From positions 62,001 through 126,000 of the forward strand of contig OY725506.1 in NCBI GenBank assembly GCA_963281255.1: a DNA stretch of 64,000 nucleotides, given 5' to 3'. Source of the DNA: Aphrocallistes beatrix (taxonomy: Eukaryota > Porifera > Hexactinellida > Sceptrulophora > Aphrocallistidae). The translations under genes and the position numbers were made by a program. The notes under the pieces were generated by a model that was not told the DNA's origin, did no database searches, and saw only the letters and a list, made by a program, of their open reading frames with translations. Positions 47,464 through 57,621 of the stretch are shown piece by piece (within the stretch, counting starts at the first letter, position 1; each line of letters begins with the position of its first letter).

Positions 47464-47528
47464 GTTAGAATTGGCTAATTTTAGATCTATCTTATCAATC
47501 TCTTGTTTAATTTTAGTAAAGTTCCAAA
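47464..47528 (-). pseudogene. C-terminal relic of the coiled-coil family
   Basis: The minus strand reads WNFTKIKQEIDKIDLKLANS, matching the last helix of copies 4 and 6. Nothing else of the gene remains here. Confidence 0.7.
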
Positions 47529-47640
47529 GGAAGATTTACAAAACTTGCATCCAGACGCCCAATCTCATAATAGTAAATGCCATGGAATACCATGGATATG
47601 TCCAAACCTGAGATTGATTGCCGAGAATGCATATGTGTAT
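47529..47640. repeat. duplicated segment, copy 2
   Basis: Matches 45962-46075. Confidence 0.75.
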
Positions 47641-48004
47641 AGATGTGTAGTGCAGATTAAATAAAAAGATAGAGAGGGGAAATGGGACAGAAAGGAGGGA
47701 TGAGACATAAAGAGAAATGGAACAGAAAGAGCAAATGGGACATAAAGGGGAAACGGACATAAAAGGGAATGCCACAGTAAGCGGAAAGGAACAGAAAGGG
47801 AAATGAGACATTTTAAGTGGTGACCATGATGGAATATAATAGATTCAGGGGTTTGTGTTTTAAAAAATATTACCTAGTATATATATACAGTTCGAGATAT
47901 AACGGATTTATTAAGGCCTAGTATGTAATTCTAATTCAATAAATAGACGTACGTAGCACTGAAATATAAACGATAAAGATCTTAGGAATTCTATTAATAT
48001 ATTT

Positions 48005-48595
48005 TTATGGTAGTTTGGATTTCGGAGATGCTTTGGGGTAAGGTGAGTAGTTTGAAGATTTTAGTGTGACTTGTTTGATCGGACCTGAGTAGCTGGAAGA
48101 TTGGAATCGTGGGACTGACTTTTGAGAGAATTGTGGGACTGACTTTTGAGAGAATGAGAGCAGTGACGCAACTCGGGATTTTCTTTGAGCTAATATCACA
48201 CGTGCTTCATCGACTGGGTTGACTAATTTTATGTCTATCCTATCAATCTCTTGTTTAATAATATTAAAGTTCAATGTAAGTTTTAGCTGTGACTTTGATT
48301 CTACATCGAGTTTCTGAATTTTATCAGAAATCTCTTTAATAATATTGTTCTGTACATCCATCAGAGCGTTCTGTCCTAACTTCTGTTCTGTCATTTCGCG
48401 TAGCTCTCTCATAGTTTGTTTATCTTTCTCGATTTGTTTGTTTTTGTTGTTGTATTCTATTTCTAAATCATCAATTTTGCGATCCAAATCACATTTCCGT
48501 TGATTCACTTTTGAAGTGAGTTCTGTGAAACTTTGAGTTAATTTCTCTCTCATTTCTTCGAAAATGTTTTTTCTTGTCTGTACCACCCCAAACAT
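48005..48595 (-). CDS. coiled-coil family copy 4
   Basis: A single exon of 196 residues from the ATG at 48595 (MFGVVQTRKNIFEEMREKL). The frame is open 16 codons further, to another ATG, but that extension is hydrophobic and not shared by paralogues. The core is complete (SKVNQRKCDLDRKIDDLEIE; QNALMDVQNNIIKEISDKI; NIIKQEIDRIDIKL). The tail holds a short repeat, QKSVPQF/QKSVPRF, and ends in a Ser/Pro/Lys-rich stretch (SPYPKASPKSKLP). It is closest to copy 6 in the coil. Confidence 0.78.
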   Translation of the reverse strand: MFGVVQTRKNIFEEMREKLTQSFTELTSKVNQRKCDLDRKIDDLEIEYNNKNKQIEKDKQTMRELREMTEQKLGQNALMDVQNNIIKEISDKIQKLDVESKSQLKLTLNFNIIKQEIDRIDIKLVNPVDEARVILAQRKSRVASLLSFSQKSVPQFSQKSVPRFQSSSYSGPIKQVTLKSSNYSPYPKASPKSKLP

Positions 48596-48643
48596 AATGA
48601 TGCAATTGTAGGAAGTAACTAATGAGAAGAAACACAGAAGCAA

Positions 48644-50314
48644 ATCTAAATGTCCGTCAGAGAGACAGTTCCGTTAAGTTACTAGAGGGTGAGAAAAATA
48701 TTTTTGAGAAATATTTAGAGGTTTTTAAGATTGAAATTTGAAATCTACTCACTCTAGGTTTCCCGAAAATTAATAAGCGGGCACGGGGTGTTTATTCGGA
48801 CTTTTAGAGTAATGGAATAATCCATACTAATCGTTGAGATCTCTTTCTAGCGTAAAATATGAATAAACGTCAAAGGTGTGAAATATGAATATGAGTATTA
48901 GTGATACTGATTGTTTTGTTGTTTTTATTAAATTGCCACTCAGCGCATAAAAATACCCTCTCCTGTCATCTGGATTATATTCTAATCTTTGTCAGTTGTT
49001 CCAGACGTCTGGACAAATATACACAACATATAACCATTGAGTCTTAAGTATATAGATAATAATTAACTATAAAAAATGAAATTCAAATAGATTCAGGTTT
49101 CTACAAAAGTGATATTAGAAAGAAATCTAATAGTAATAATAATAATATTAACTATAAAGCATAGTTGAATATGTGTACGAAATAGATAACTACTGTATAG
49201 TGTATCTTAGTCCAAGAATCGTATCGGATTTGTACTCAACAAAATCCGATAGAAAATCAGGAACATGTCATTATAAACGATACTTTGATTTATACCTGCA
49301 GGGATATGTATCCCTTGAATTCACGGAAGAGAATTCTGTTTCTGGATCAAAAGATGGACAGTGGGCATTTGGGGGGGGGGGGGTGAAATGGAAGTAGGAA
49401 AACTGTATGCAAGATAGAGATACATATAAAAAGTTATGACGTCATCGTATGACGCCATAATCATAAATTATTGTTTTGAGTTTTAAAATTCAGTAACTAG
49501 AAGCAATAGAAGCATTTTCTTATGAATCACAAGCACATATTTAGCATACCTACATTCTAATAGTATCTTAATCGAAATATATTGACTCTTTTAGTTTTTG
49601 GTAAAATTTCTCATATATTTCAATTATTATCGATGATTTATTGCGTATAAATAGAATTTCTTGGTCGGGAGGTTCAGAAGAGTTGCTTTTCTTGTTAAGT
49701 TTCATTGATTTTCTATGGACTTTGAGGAGATCGTTATTACACATCAGTCGTAAAAATATATCTCTTGTATTGAGAGAAATGACACTTTTCTGGCAAGGCC
49801 TTCACGATAAAGTTACATACGTTCAAATGAAAGTTTGATACTTTTGGCACCCTCCGGCGGGTCTAAACTATTACTTTTTTGAAACTATTGTAATCTACAT
49901 TTAAAAACCATTGACAGTTTACGCAACGAGACGCCACAATAAGTTTCAGAACAAAATATGCTGTAGAGGCCGAAAAACTCGTATTTTGAAGTTGTCACAT
50001 CGATTTTATCTATTGTAGAATAAAAACCAAACAAAACAAATGGCACTAAAGATTTAAATTTGATACTTTATATATAAATGTTTCAGTATACATTAACTGA
50101 ATTCAGCTTAGAAGTTACAAGTGCTAAAAATAAAACAATGACACTTGATCAATTTTTATCATTCACACAACAGAAATTCCGAATTATCCAAAGTATGCTA
50201 ATATGCACTACCATAACAACCAATATACTTGTCTAATCAGAATGAAATTACGTATATCTAGGTTTGAAACGATGGCGAATTCAACGATAATAATGAAATA
50301 CAATTCTGAGAGGT
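48644..50314. other. 1.7 kb without a gene
   Basis: AT-rich. Contains a run of 13 G at 49371-49383, an AGGTGTGAAAT string at 48874 and no supported reading frame. Confidence 0.45.
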
Positions 50315-50911
50315 TTAAAATTTGCGTTTTAAAACCTTATTTCCAGTAAAAAGCCCACTGTGAGATGAAGCTACAATTTCAGATAGTGCCTCTAAATCAA
50401 ATTCAAATGTAGGTTCTATATCAGATACAGGTAAGATCTCTTCATCAGATCCAGGTAATATCTCTTCATCAGATCCAGGTATTACTTCTTCATCCGATGC
50501 ATCAGGAGGCGCTAGTTCTATATCAATCGCATCAATTTCATTATTTAGAGCATCAAAGTCAAAATATAGAGTCACTTTCAATTCGAACTGTTCTTCAAGC
50601 TCAGTTGTCAGTTCTCGAATCTTACCAGCAATCTCCCCGTTGATATTTTCTTGCAGATTGATGAGTGAATTCTGAGATAATTCTTGAGCATTATGCTCTC
50701 TTAGTCTAATCAGAGTTTGTTTGTCTTTCTCGATTTGTTTGTTTTTGTTGTTGTATTCTATTTCTAAATCATCAATTTTTCGATCCAACTCAAGTTTCCG
50801 TTGATTCACCAGAGAAGTAAGTTCTGAGAATGTCTGGTCCAGATCTTCTCTCATTTCTTGGAATTTATTCTTTTCAGCTGATACTTTTGCAGAAAGGAAA
50901 TTGGTTGCCAT
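50315..50911 (-). CDS. coiled-coil family copy 5, acidic repeat tail
   Basis: A single exon of 198 residues starting MATNFLSAKVSAEKNKFQEM, the same start as copies 2 and 6. The core is complete. The tail contains an eight-residue acidic repeat (GSDEEILP twice, plus diverged units) and ends LFTGNKVLKRKF, basic. A splice-like TTTATCCCAG lies five bases upstream of the ATG. Confidence 0.8.
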   Translation of the reverse strand: MATNFLSAKVSAEKNKFQEMREDLDQTFSELTSLVNQRKLELDRKIDDLEIEYNNKNKQIEKDKQTLIRLREHNAQELSQNSLINLQENINGEIAGKIRELTTELEEQFELKVTLYFDFDALNNEIDAIDIELAPPDASDEEVIPGSDEEILPGSDEEILPVSDIEPTFEFDLEALSEIVASSHSGLFTGNKVLKRKF

Positions 50912-51949
50912 TGTTTCTGGGATAAATAAAGAAAACAATTAATATAAACATATTTAATGATGAAGCTATGATATCAAAAGTCATAGTCAAAAAATTGAAA
51001 AGTTGAATCTTTGGATTCGAACTTTTGCAAAGATAAACATCTTTTTCAGACTTAATTCAGCAAGATTAAAAATAAAATTTAAATTTTGCAGAGGTTAATT
51101 TTATCCTAGTAATATTTCCGTTACTGAAATGATAATAACAATACGTATGACACAAACACTGTGTATAATTCATTCTTCAACCACAATAGCAACTAAATAT
51201 ATAAAAATTCATGTGATACATGCAAACACAATAACAACATTCATGGCCTTATTATATGACTTCCCAGTCCGAATGCTTATTAAAACGGAAATGATTAAAC
51301 AAAATTCCTTGCCAAACGCGGGTTTTTTAATTAAACAACAGATTCTGGTACTCTGGTGTAACGTATGTATTGTATACTTGTACTATTGTCTATCTTGCAC
51401 AGAGAACTTTAGTGTTTTAATTGCATTTTTTTTGGGGTGTGGAATATGATGCATAGGTTCGTGATATATTACCAATGTGTTCATCACTGATAATAAACTA
51501 ATTTCTACATAATTAAGGTTGTGTTATAAAACTTACTTGACGTGTCACAGATGTTTGTTCAGGTTTTTATTGAGAATTTAGGTCTAAATATAGAATATAA
51601 TATAAATATTTTTTTAAAAAATATAAACGAATTTACATGTAGACTACATATAATAAACTCACTTGTTTAAGAAATGAGTCTGATAATTCCTTTTTCAGAT
51701 TATTGTTTGAAATAATTTTGAAGTTCGTTTGATTATTGTGTTTCAATGTTTGGTTGTATAGTTTTGAATATAACTGAGTAAATGGGGTTACTCCTATATA
51801 TCAGTGCAGGATACACTGAAACCAGAGTAGACTGAACTCTGATGCTGAGGTGATGTAGAATAAATTAGAGTGTAAATCAGCAAATTCTTTAGGCCAGTAT
51901 GCCAGGTGGTTTCAAGTGATAATTATAATTGTCTTGGTTAATAAATAAT
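50912..51949. other. 1 kb without a gene
   Basis: Holds flank sequence shared with the upstream side of copy 7 (51129-51240 against 55840-55930: ATACGTATGACACA, CACAATAGCAA, CACAATAACAACATT) and diverged copy C of the short interspersed repeat at about 51250-51305. Confidence 0.5.
51250..51305. repeat. short interspersed repeat, copy C (diverged)
   Basis: Carries TATATGACTTCCCAGTCCGA and AAAACGGAAATGA in the same order as copies A and B. Confidence 0.35.
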
Positions 51950-52435
51950 TCAAAATAACTCTGGCATCAGGTCTCTCGAGCCGAACAGCATAGGGAAGCC
52001 CTCCACCTCAATCACGCACCAGTCCTTCTCCAAGGCGAGGAGGTGTGAAGGCAGACTCCCGGCCTTGGACAGAGCGGCCACTTCCTCCTCCGAGTACTTC
52101 CTCGCCGGGTAGGAGGCGGACACGCCCACCACGCTCGCGTGCACCGTCAGCTCGGACTCCGTGTCCGAGATGACCTCCAGGTCGGAGGCGCGGATGTGCG
52201 GGAGACGGTCCGAGTCGAAGAGCGAGAGGCACTCGTTGTGGATCTCAGAGATGGCAGACTCGGATATGGCGAGCTTCAAGACGCGTCCGTCCTTCCCGCG
52301 CAGGAGGTAGCTGCCCACGTCCACGTTGTTGGCGCCCTTGACGAGCTCCACTTCCTGGCCCTCGATGATGGGCAGCTCCTCTTCCGACTCGTCCCCCGAC
52401 CCGTCTCCGTCCACTTCTGAGTCGTCCTCATCTCC
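51950..52435 (-). CDS. GC-rich terminal exon, probably spliced to copy 6
   Basis: A 161-codon open exon ending in TGA, preceded by the acceptor GTCTAG. It has no ATG near its start, so it must have an upstream exon. It begins acidic (GDEDDSEVDGDGSGDESEEE) and continues with a compact-looking domain (LPIIEGQEVELVKGANNVDV; HLLALEKDWCVIEVEGFPML). I do not recognise the family. GC is far higher than in all coiled-coil copies around it. The nearest donor on this strand is GTTG|GTAAGTGC at the end of copy 6, 333 nt upstream, and both sides are phase 0. The joined product would be 323 residues. Confidence 0.6.
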   Translation of the reverse strand, partial: GDEDDSEVDGDGSGDESEEELPIIEGQEVELVKGANNVDVGSYLLRGKDGRVLKLAISESAISEIHNECLSLFDSDRLPHIRASDLEVISDTESELTVHASVVGVSASYPARKYSEEEVAALSKAGSLPSHLLALEKDWCVIEVEGFPMLFGSRDLMPELF

Positions 52436-52768
52436 CTAGACACAGATTAAGAACGTAGAGTGTTAGGGAGTTTTAATCATAATTATTAACCCTCATTTCT
52501 TATACTCGAATATTAGAGTAGGTTATGCCTCATTGAATAAAGAGCTAATACAAAAGGCTGTACTCATAACTTGATAGGACAGTCATTCACAAATAGCAGC
52601 GTAGCATACGACATGGTACGGAGAGATGTGAGTAAGGAAACAAAAACGCTTCGCGCATTTGCGTATCACGAATAGCGAACGATTCGTGGGCATCTGGGAA
52701 TATCCAAAGAATTCATGGGTATTATAAGGAAATGAGACAGTGCATGTGTGAACCATGGATGCACTTAC

Positions 52769-53254
52769 CAACTCCCATGAGTGTCTTGAGTGGCCGATAG
52801 GTCTCTGATAGCTGATGGAAGGATTGAATTTATTCTCAAAACCGGGTCGATTAGCTAATTTTAGATCTATCCTATCAATCTCTTGTTTAATATTATTAAA
52901 GTTCCAGTTAAGTGTCAAAGTAAGTTCTAGCTGTGACTTAGAGTCTACATCGAGTTTCTGAATTTTATCAGAAATATCTTTAATAAGATTGTTCTGCACA
53001 TCCATCAGAGTGTTCTGATCTATTTTCTGTTCTGTCATTTCGCGTAGCTCTTTCATAGTTTGTTTATCTTTCTCGATTTGTTTGTTTTTGTTGTTGTATT
53101 CTATTTCTAAATCATCAATTTTTTTATCCAAATCTAGTTTCCGTTGATTCACCAGAGAAGTGAGTTCTGAGAATTTCTGGTTCAGATCTTCTCTCATTTC
53201 TTGGAATTTATTCTTTTCAGCTGATACTTCTGCAGAAATCAAATTAGTCGCCAT
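52769..53254 (-). CDS. coiled-coil family copy 6, likely first exon of a chimeric gene
   Basis: 162 codons from ATG at 53254 to the donor GTTG|GTAAGTGC. The start (MATNLISAEVSAEKNKFQEM) and core match copies 2, 4 and 5. After NNIKQEIDRIDLKLANRPGF a short tail (HSRHSWEL) leads into the donor. If not spliced there, the frame runs on to 52583 with a tail that looks non-coding (many Cys, Phe and His). The other copies are single-exon, so this one appears to have gained a splice to the exon at 51950-52435. The acceptor-like TTTATCTAG lies just before AAACAATG. Confidence 0.72.
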
Positions 53255-53366
53255 TGTTTCTAGATAAATAAATAATCAGTTAAAATGTACGTACGTATAG
53301 TATCCTTAGGAAGCTATGATGATATCACAAGTCATATTAAAAACCAATTGAAAGTGTTAAATATGT

Positions 53367-54717
53367 ACAGGGTGTATCATAAGTGTTGTCGGGTAGTAGA
53401 ATTGTCAAAGAGTAGTCATACTATTGTATTATAACCACAAGTAGTCTTCTTTTATTAGTTCAGTATTGCTTAGTATCCCGTTGCACTTTGTAGAAAATTA
53501 CTTAATCTATTTCTAGCTAAACTGAAATTCCAGAATTTTTACTATCGTTGTCAACCTGTTATTTCCAGGAAAATGAATGTCCGAGATCATGGTTTAGAGC
53601 TCCGTACGCATGCCATTGGGATGTTGAATGCAGGAATGACTCAGAAGGATGTTGCATTAAAGCTCCGAGTTAGTTTGAGATCAATCGAACGTTGGTGGAA
53701 CAAAGAGAAACTTGGAGAATCTCAAAAGACCAAAAGTCGCCCCGGACGAAATTCAACTGTTAAAAAGGCCGCCAAAATTATGATTTCGAAATCTCTCGGT
53801 AAGAGAGGATAATCTACTAGGAAACTGGCAAGAATAGTGAGTAGTAGGGGATATCCTATATCCCATTCAACTGTTTACCGATATCTCAGGGATAGCTTAG
53901 GAGTGAGATCCTTTAAAAGGCCAAAAATCCCGCGATTGACTGCGAAAATGAAGGAAAACCGTCTAAAATTTGCTGAATTTCGCAAAGAATGGACTGTTGA
54001 GGATTGGAAACGCGTTTTGTGGTCTATCGAAGCACCCTTTCAATTGTTCAATACCCCAAATAGACAAAATGATCGTGTTTGGGCTCGGAATTCAGCTGAG
54101 GTTGAGCCTTGTGTTAAAGTCAAATTTCCTGGAAAAATTAACGTCTGGGGCATGATGTCACATCGTGCAGTATCTGAGTTGCATATTGTTCCGCAAAAAC
54201 AGACGATAAATGGTTGTTACTACCGAAACTATATTCTGGAAAAGACCTGTAAAGATGCCATTGAACGTAGGTCGGATTATGGTTCAATAATGGAGAAGTC
54301 AATGCTCTCAAACATGTCGAATTTCATTTTCATGCAGGATGGTGCCCCAGCACACACAGCAAATTTGACTCAAGTCTGGTGTGCAGAGCATTTCCCAGGG
54401 TTTTGGCGTAAAGGGGAGTGGCCAGGCAACTCACCCGATCTCAATCCTATCGAGAATCTATGGTCGATTTTGAAGGATAGTGTCAGTCAAATGGAGAATG
54501 TCACTAAAATCGAAGACCTGATTTTTCAAGTAAAAAAGGCCTGGGCAAGCATTGACCCGAATATCTTGGAAAATCTAGTCGCCAGTATGCCTGATCGTAT
54601 TAAATCAGTAATAGATAGTCGAGGAGATTACATAAATAAGTGAAAATATATACATGATATACATTCTGGGTTTTTACATTCAATTATATTACCCGACAAC
54701 ACTTATGATACACCCTG
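53367..54717 (+). mobile_element. Tc1/mariner-superfamily DNA transposon, DD37E type
   Basis: 1351 bp with perfect 28-bp terminal inverted repeats (CAGGGTGTATCATAAGTGTT then GTCGGGTA) and TA on both sides (53365-53366 and 54718-54719). It contains one transposase frame. The perfect ends suggest a fairly recent insertion. It sits in the spacer between copies 6 and 7 in the opposite orientation to the cluster genes. Confidence 0.95.
53573..54643 (+). pseudogene. transposase of the Tc1/mariner element, inactive
   Basis: ATG at 53573. An N-terminal helix-turn-helix is present (MTQKDVALKLRVSLRSIERW). One in-frame TAA at 53810 interrupts it in the stretch KSLGKRG*STRKLA, where relatives usually have Gln, so a CAA to TAA change is likely. 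The rest is open to 54643. In the catalytic core the first Asp is replaced: WSIEAPF stands where W(S/T)DE is usual. The second Asp is in MQDGAPAH and the Glu in SPDLNPIENLW, with 37 residues between them (DD37E). With two lesions it should not be active by itself. Confidence 0.92.
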
Positions 54718-54719
54718 TA

Positions 54720-55052
54720 GATTCGAACTTTTGGAACTAAAAATATTTTCTGAAGTAGAGCCTCCGGCGGACACAAAGTGTCCCCCAGCCGTGCAGCGCA
54801 AGCAAGCGAAGCGCGCTTGTGTATATAATTTCGAGGTTCAAAACATAATTTAAGTAGAAAAACAAAAAGTATACAAATACAAATAATAATAAGACCAACA
54901 ATCTTGTTATCAAATAGAAAATCAAACTTCAAAATCATCAGATTCTTCTCTGAGTGCAGGAGAAGAATAACATAGATTCGGTTCAGTTTCTGCTGTGGAA
55001 GTGGATGTTGTGTCTGGGATGGTCTGGAAATATGGCGTGATCTCTGAACCAA
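54720..55052. other. spacer without a gene
   Basis: AT-rich stretch between the transposon and copy 7; part may be the 3' flank of copy 7. Nothing further recognised. Confidence 0.4.
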
Positions 55053-55698
55053 TCACCGTACTTGGCCTAGCTCCATGAAACGCCTCTCTTCCCCCCTAGG
55101 TTCCATCATCACATCGATCGCATTAATCACATCCTCAGTAGATCCAAGTTCCAGTGCATTGTTATTTCTGGTTCTGGGATTGGAATGGAGTCTATTTCCC
55201 TAATCTTCTCCTGAATATTACTCACTATCTCCCTGTGAACGTCTGACAAGGTATTTGGAACCAATCTCTGTTCTGTAAATTCACGTAACTCTAGCATAGT
55301 TTGTTTATCATTGTGTTTTTGTTTGTTATTGTCATTGTATTCTATTTCTATAGCATCAATTTTGCCATCCAACTCAAGTTTACGCGTCGAAGCACCAAAG
55401 AATTAAGTTTTGAAAACTTGGTATATAATTCCTTCCTGCTATTATGAAAAGTATTCAGTGAGTCGGGTTGCCGAGGTTTCCAAAGTTTAGGAGGACTCCT
55501 AGGTCCCCTTGGTCCCTGATCTTCAAGAAATCTCATCATTCCATGATACGGAGGAGGTATCCAAGGTCCCTTATACTCCTGATGCTCAAGGGGTACTTCA
55601 GAGGCAGGTTTTGAGAAATTTTGAGATAAAGTTCCTCTGAATTTTTGGAGAATACTCTTTTCACGAAGAGAGTGAGGATGGTTTGGATTTTCTGCCAT
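55053..55698 (-). pseudogene. coiled-coil family copy 7, frameshifted, with insert
   Basis: Starts MAENPNHPHSLREKSILQKF. About 75 residues not found in the other copies are inserted after LSQNFSKPAS; they include a collagen-like GPRGPRSPP and end with a second version of the N-terminal helix (RKELYTKFSKLNSLVLRR). One extra base then shifts the frame at about 55372, just before KLELDGKIDAIEIEYND. A second shift falls near 55130, after MHWNLDL; the continuing frame reads EDVINAIDVMMEPR. Most likely a pseudogene. Confidence 0.75.
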
Positions 55699-55963
55699 TC
55701 AAATCAGAAAAAAATACTTAAAAAGAAAGGAATACAAAATTAAATTATTAATAGAAGAAATTACATACAGATGTACGGGCGTGCATACCAGTAGAGCTTT
55801 TCCATTACTAGGGGCTGAACTATAATATCCATACGTATGACACACAACATTGTGTATAATTGATTTCTGAATCACAATAGCAAACTAAATATACAAAAAT
55901 TCATATATACATACAAGCACAATAACAACATTATGTAAACAAGAGCAGTAACCAACAAAGAAA

Positions 55964-56533
55964 CTAGTCATCCAACTTTATTTTCTTAGTTTCCATTGGT
56001 TGATTATGAGAGTTCAAACTTGAGGTGCGAAAAAAATCCGTTATAATCTTATCTCGACCACTTGGACACAATTGTCTCGGCCTTCCTGCTGTACTTTCTT
56101 TAGGCTTAAACTCCACGTCAATCCGACCAATCAGCTCACTCAGAGCATCAAAGTCCCAACTCAGAGTCAGAGAGAAATCCAGCTGTAGCTGAGACTGCTT
56201 TTTGAGTTTTTCAATGTTCTCGTCGATGTCATGGACAATCCTGCTTTGAACGTCGAAGAGGGAATTTCGATCCAATTCCTTCCTAGTTTCATCTCGTAAC
56301 TGACGCAGTTCTTGTTTATCTTTCTCGATTTGTTTGTTTTTGTTGTTGTATTCTATTTCCCAATTATCAATTTTATGTTCCAATTCAAGTTTACGCTGAT
56401 TCACTAAAGAGATAACATTTGAAGCATTCTGGGATATTTCGTCTCTCATTTTTTGGAATATATTCTCTCTCTTTGATAAAAAGTTTTCCTGATACGAACT
56501 ACCAGCATATTCAAAATATGAAGCTATACTCAT
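55964..56533 (-). CDS. coiled-coil family copy 8
   Basis: A single exon of 189 residues, ATG at 56533 directly after ATTTTTAG. Core: RENIFQKMRDEISQNASNVI, SLVNQRKLELEHKIDNWEIE, then RNSLFDVQSRIVHDIDENI and FDALSELIGRIDVEFKPKES. The tail is short and basic at its end (METKKIKLDD). It keeps every core block, though it is more diverged than copies 2, 5 and 6. Confidence 0.8.
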   Translation of the reverse strand: MSIASYFEYAGSSYQENFLSKRENIFQKMRDEISQNASNVISLVNQRKLELEHKIDNWEIEYNNKNKQIEKDKQELRQLRDETRKELDRNSLFDVQSRIVHDIDENIEKLKKQSQLQLDFSLTLSWDFDALSELIGRIDVEFKPKESTAGRPRQLCPSGRDKIITDFFRTSSLNSHNQPMETKKIKLDD

Positions 56534-57030
56534 CTAAAAATAATGAATATTTGATTGGCTGTTCTACTGTGCAATATCACAACTAAATCAATCAAAGACA
56601 GCCAATGAGGAAGTATGCCAAACCACAAGACACACTACTGAATCAAGTTATGCTGGTTTCAAGACCTTTAATTGCCATTACTTATTTGCAACTAAGCTAA
56701 CTCCGCTTAATCGGGACAAGTCTCCAGGAACGGAATGGTTCCCATACATAGAAGCTAATATTACATTTCATCGGTTAATTGGGAACTCCGCTTAATCGGG
56801 ACAAAATATCCGGGATCAAAGTGTCCCGATTAAGCGGAGCCATCTGCACGTAATTCTAAAATTAGAATATTATTATTCATAAAATAAAAATGGAAGTATT
56901 TGATAGACAACAATTTAAAATATCTCAAGATAAGTGAAAGGGAATCCTATTCGTTGAGAATATTATGTTTGTCATTATGTGTTTGTAAATAAGATAAAAG
57001 CGATTTAGAAATAAATAATTGCAGTTAAGT
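56534..57030. other. spacer with a MITE-like repeat
   Basis: No gene; see 56701-56839. Confidence 0.5.
56701..56839. mobile_element. MITE-like element with CTCCGCTTAATCGGGACA ends
   Basis: CTCCGCTTAATCGGGACAA occurs at 56701 and again at 56786, and its inverted complement at 56822-56839. The end sequence resembles pogo/Tigger-type ends. No clear TA duplication is seen, so the borders are approximate. Confidence 0.55.
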
Positions 57031-57621
57031 TCAAACGTGAGATTGTGCAAAAGTGGAATTCGTTTTCGGGGATAAAGTGGCAGTCGAAGTGGCAGTGGGT
57101 TGTGAGTGCAGTGGAGTGGTTGGAAGTGAGAATTCTCGATCTTCGATCGGCTCCTTAGTTCTCAGTTCCAAATCTATTTGATTAATTGCATCCCTCAAAG
57201 CTTCAAAGTTCCAGTTTAGAATTGGAGTTAGTTCCAAATGGAACCTCAATTCCGTTTCGAGTTTTATAATTTTATTGTCGATATTTGAAACTAGTTCGCT
57301 CTGTACGTCCAACAAAGAATTCTGTCCTAACTTCTGCTCTGTCATCTCGCGTAGCTCTGTCATTGTTTGTTTGTCTTTCTCGATTTGTTTATTTTTGTTT
57401 GTGTATTCTAACTCCAGAAAATCAATCTTACGTTCCAACTCCAGTTTACGCTGATTCACGAACGAAGTGAGTTCTGAGAAATTCTGAGAAAGTGTCCTCC
57501 TCATTGTGTCGAAGATGTGTCCCTCAGACACGCCACTCACATTTAAGTTGTCCAGAAGAGACTCATGGGTCTGCCAAGCCTTCAGAGAAGATGACACACT
57601 GTTATCGCTAATCCCATCCAT
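57031..57621 (-). CDS. coiled-coil family copy 9
   Basis: A single exon of 196 residues, ATG at 57621. It has a longer, acidic leader (MDGISDNSVSSSLKAWQTHE) before the core FDTMRRTLSQNFSELTSFVN, QRKLELERKIDFLELEY, QNSLLDVQSELVSNIDNKI and FEALRDAINQIDLELRTKEP. The tail is Ser/Thr/Pro-rich and ends TFAQSHV. The 31-bp CACGTG array starts about 115 bp upstream of its start codon, so it occupies this gene's promoter side. Confidence 0.8.
   Translation of the reverse strand: MDGISDNSVSSSLKAWQTHESLLDNLNVSGVSEGHIFDTMRRTLSQNFSELTSFVNQRKLELERKIDFLELEYTNKNKQIEKDKQTMTELREMTEQKLGQNSLLDVQSELVSNIDNKIIKLETELRFHLELTPILNWNFEALRDAINQIDLELRTKEPIEDREFSLPTTPLHSQPTATSTATLSPKTNSTFAQSHV

Noticed and set aside
49371-49383. 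Run of 13 G as a regulatory G-tract
   Set aside because: A single homopolymer without neighbouring G-runs; more likely a slippage tract or sequencing artefact.
52583-52768. Extended C-terminus of coiled-coil copy 6
   Set aside because: Composition (Cys, Phe, His, Tyr rich) and lack of similarity to paralogue tails suggest read-through into an intron after the GTAAGT donor.
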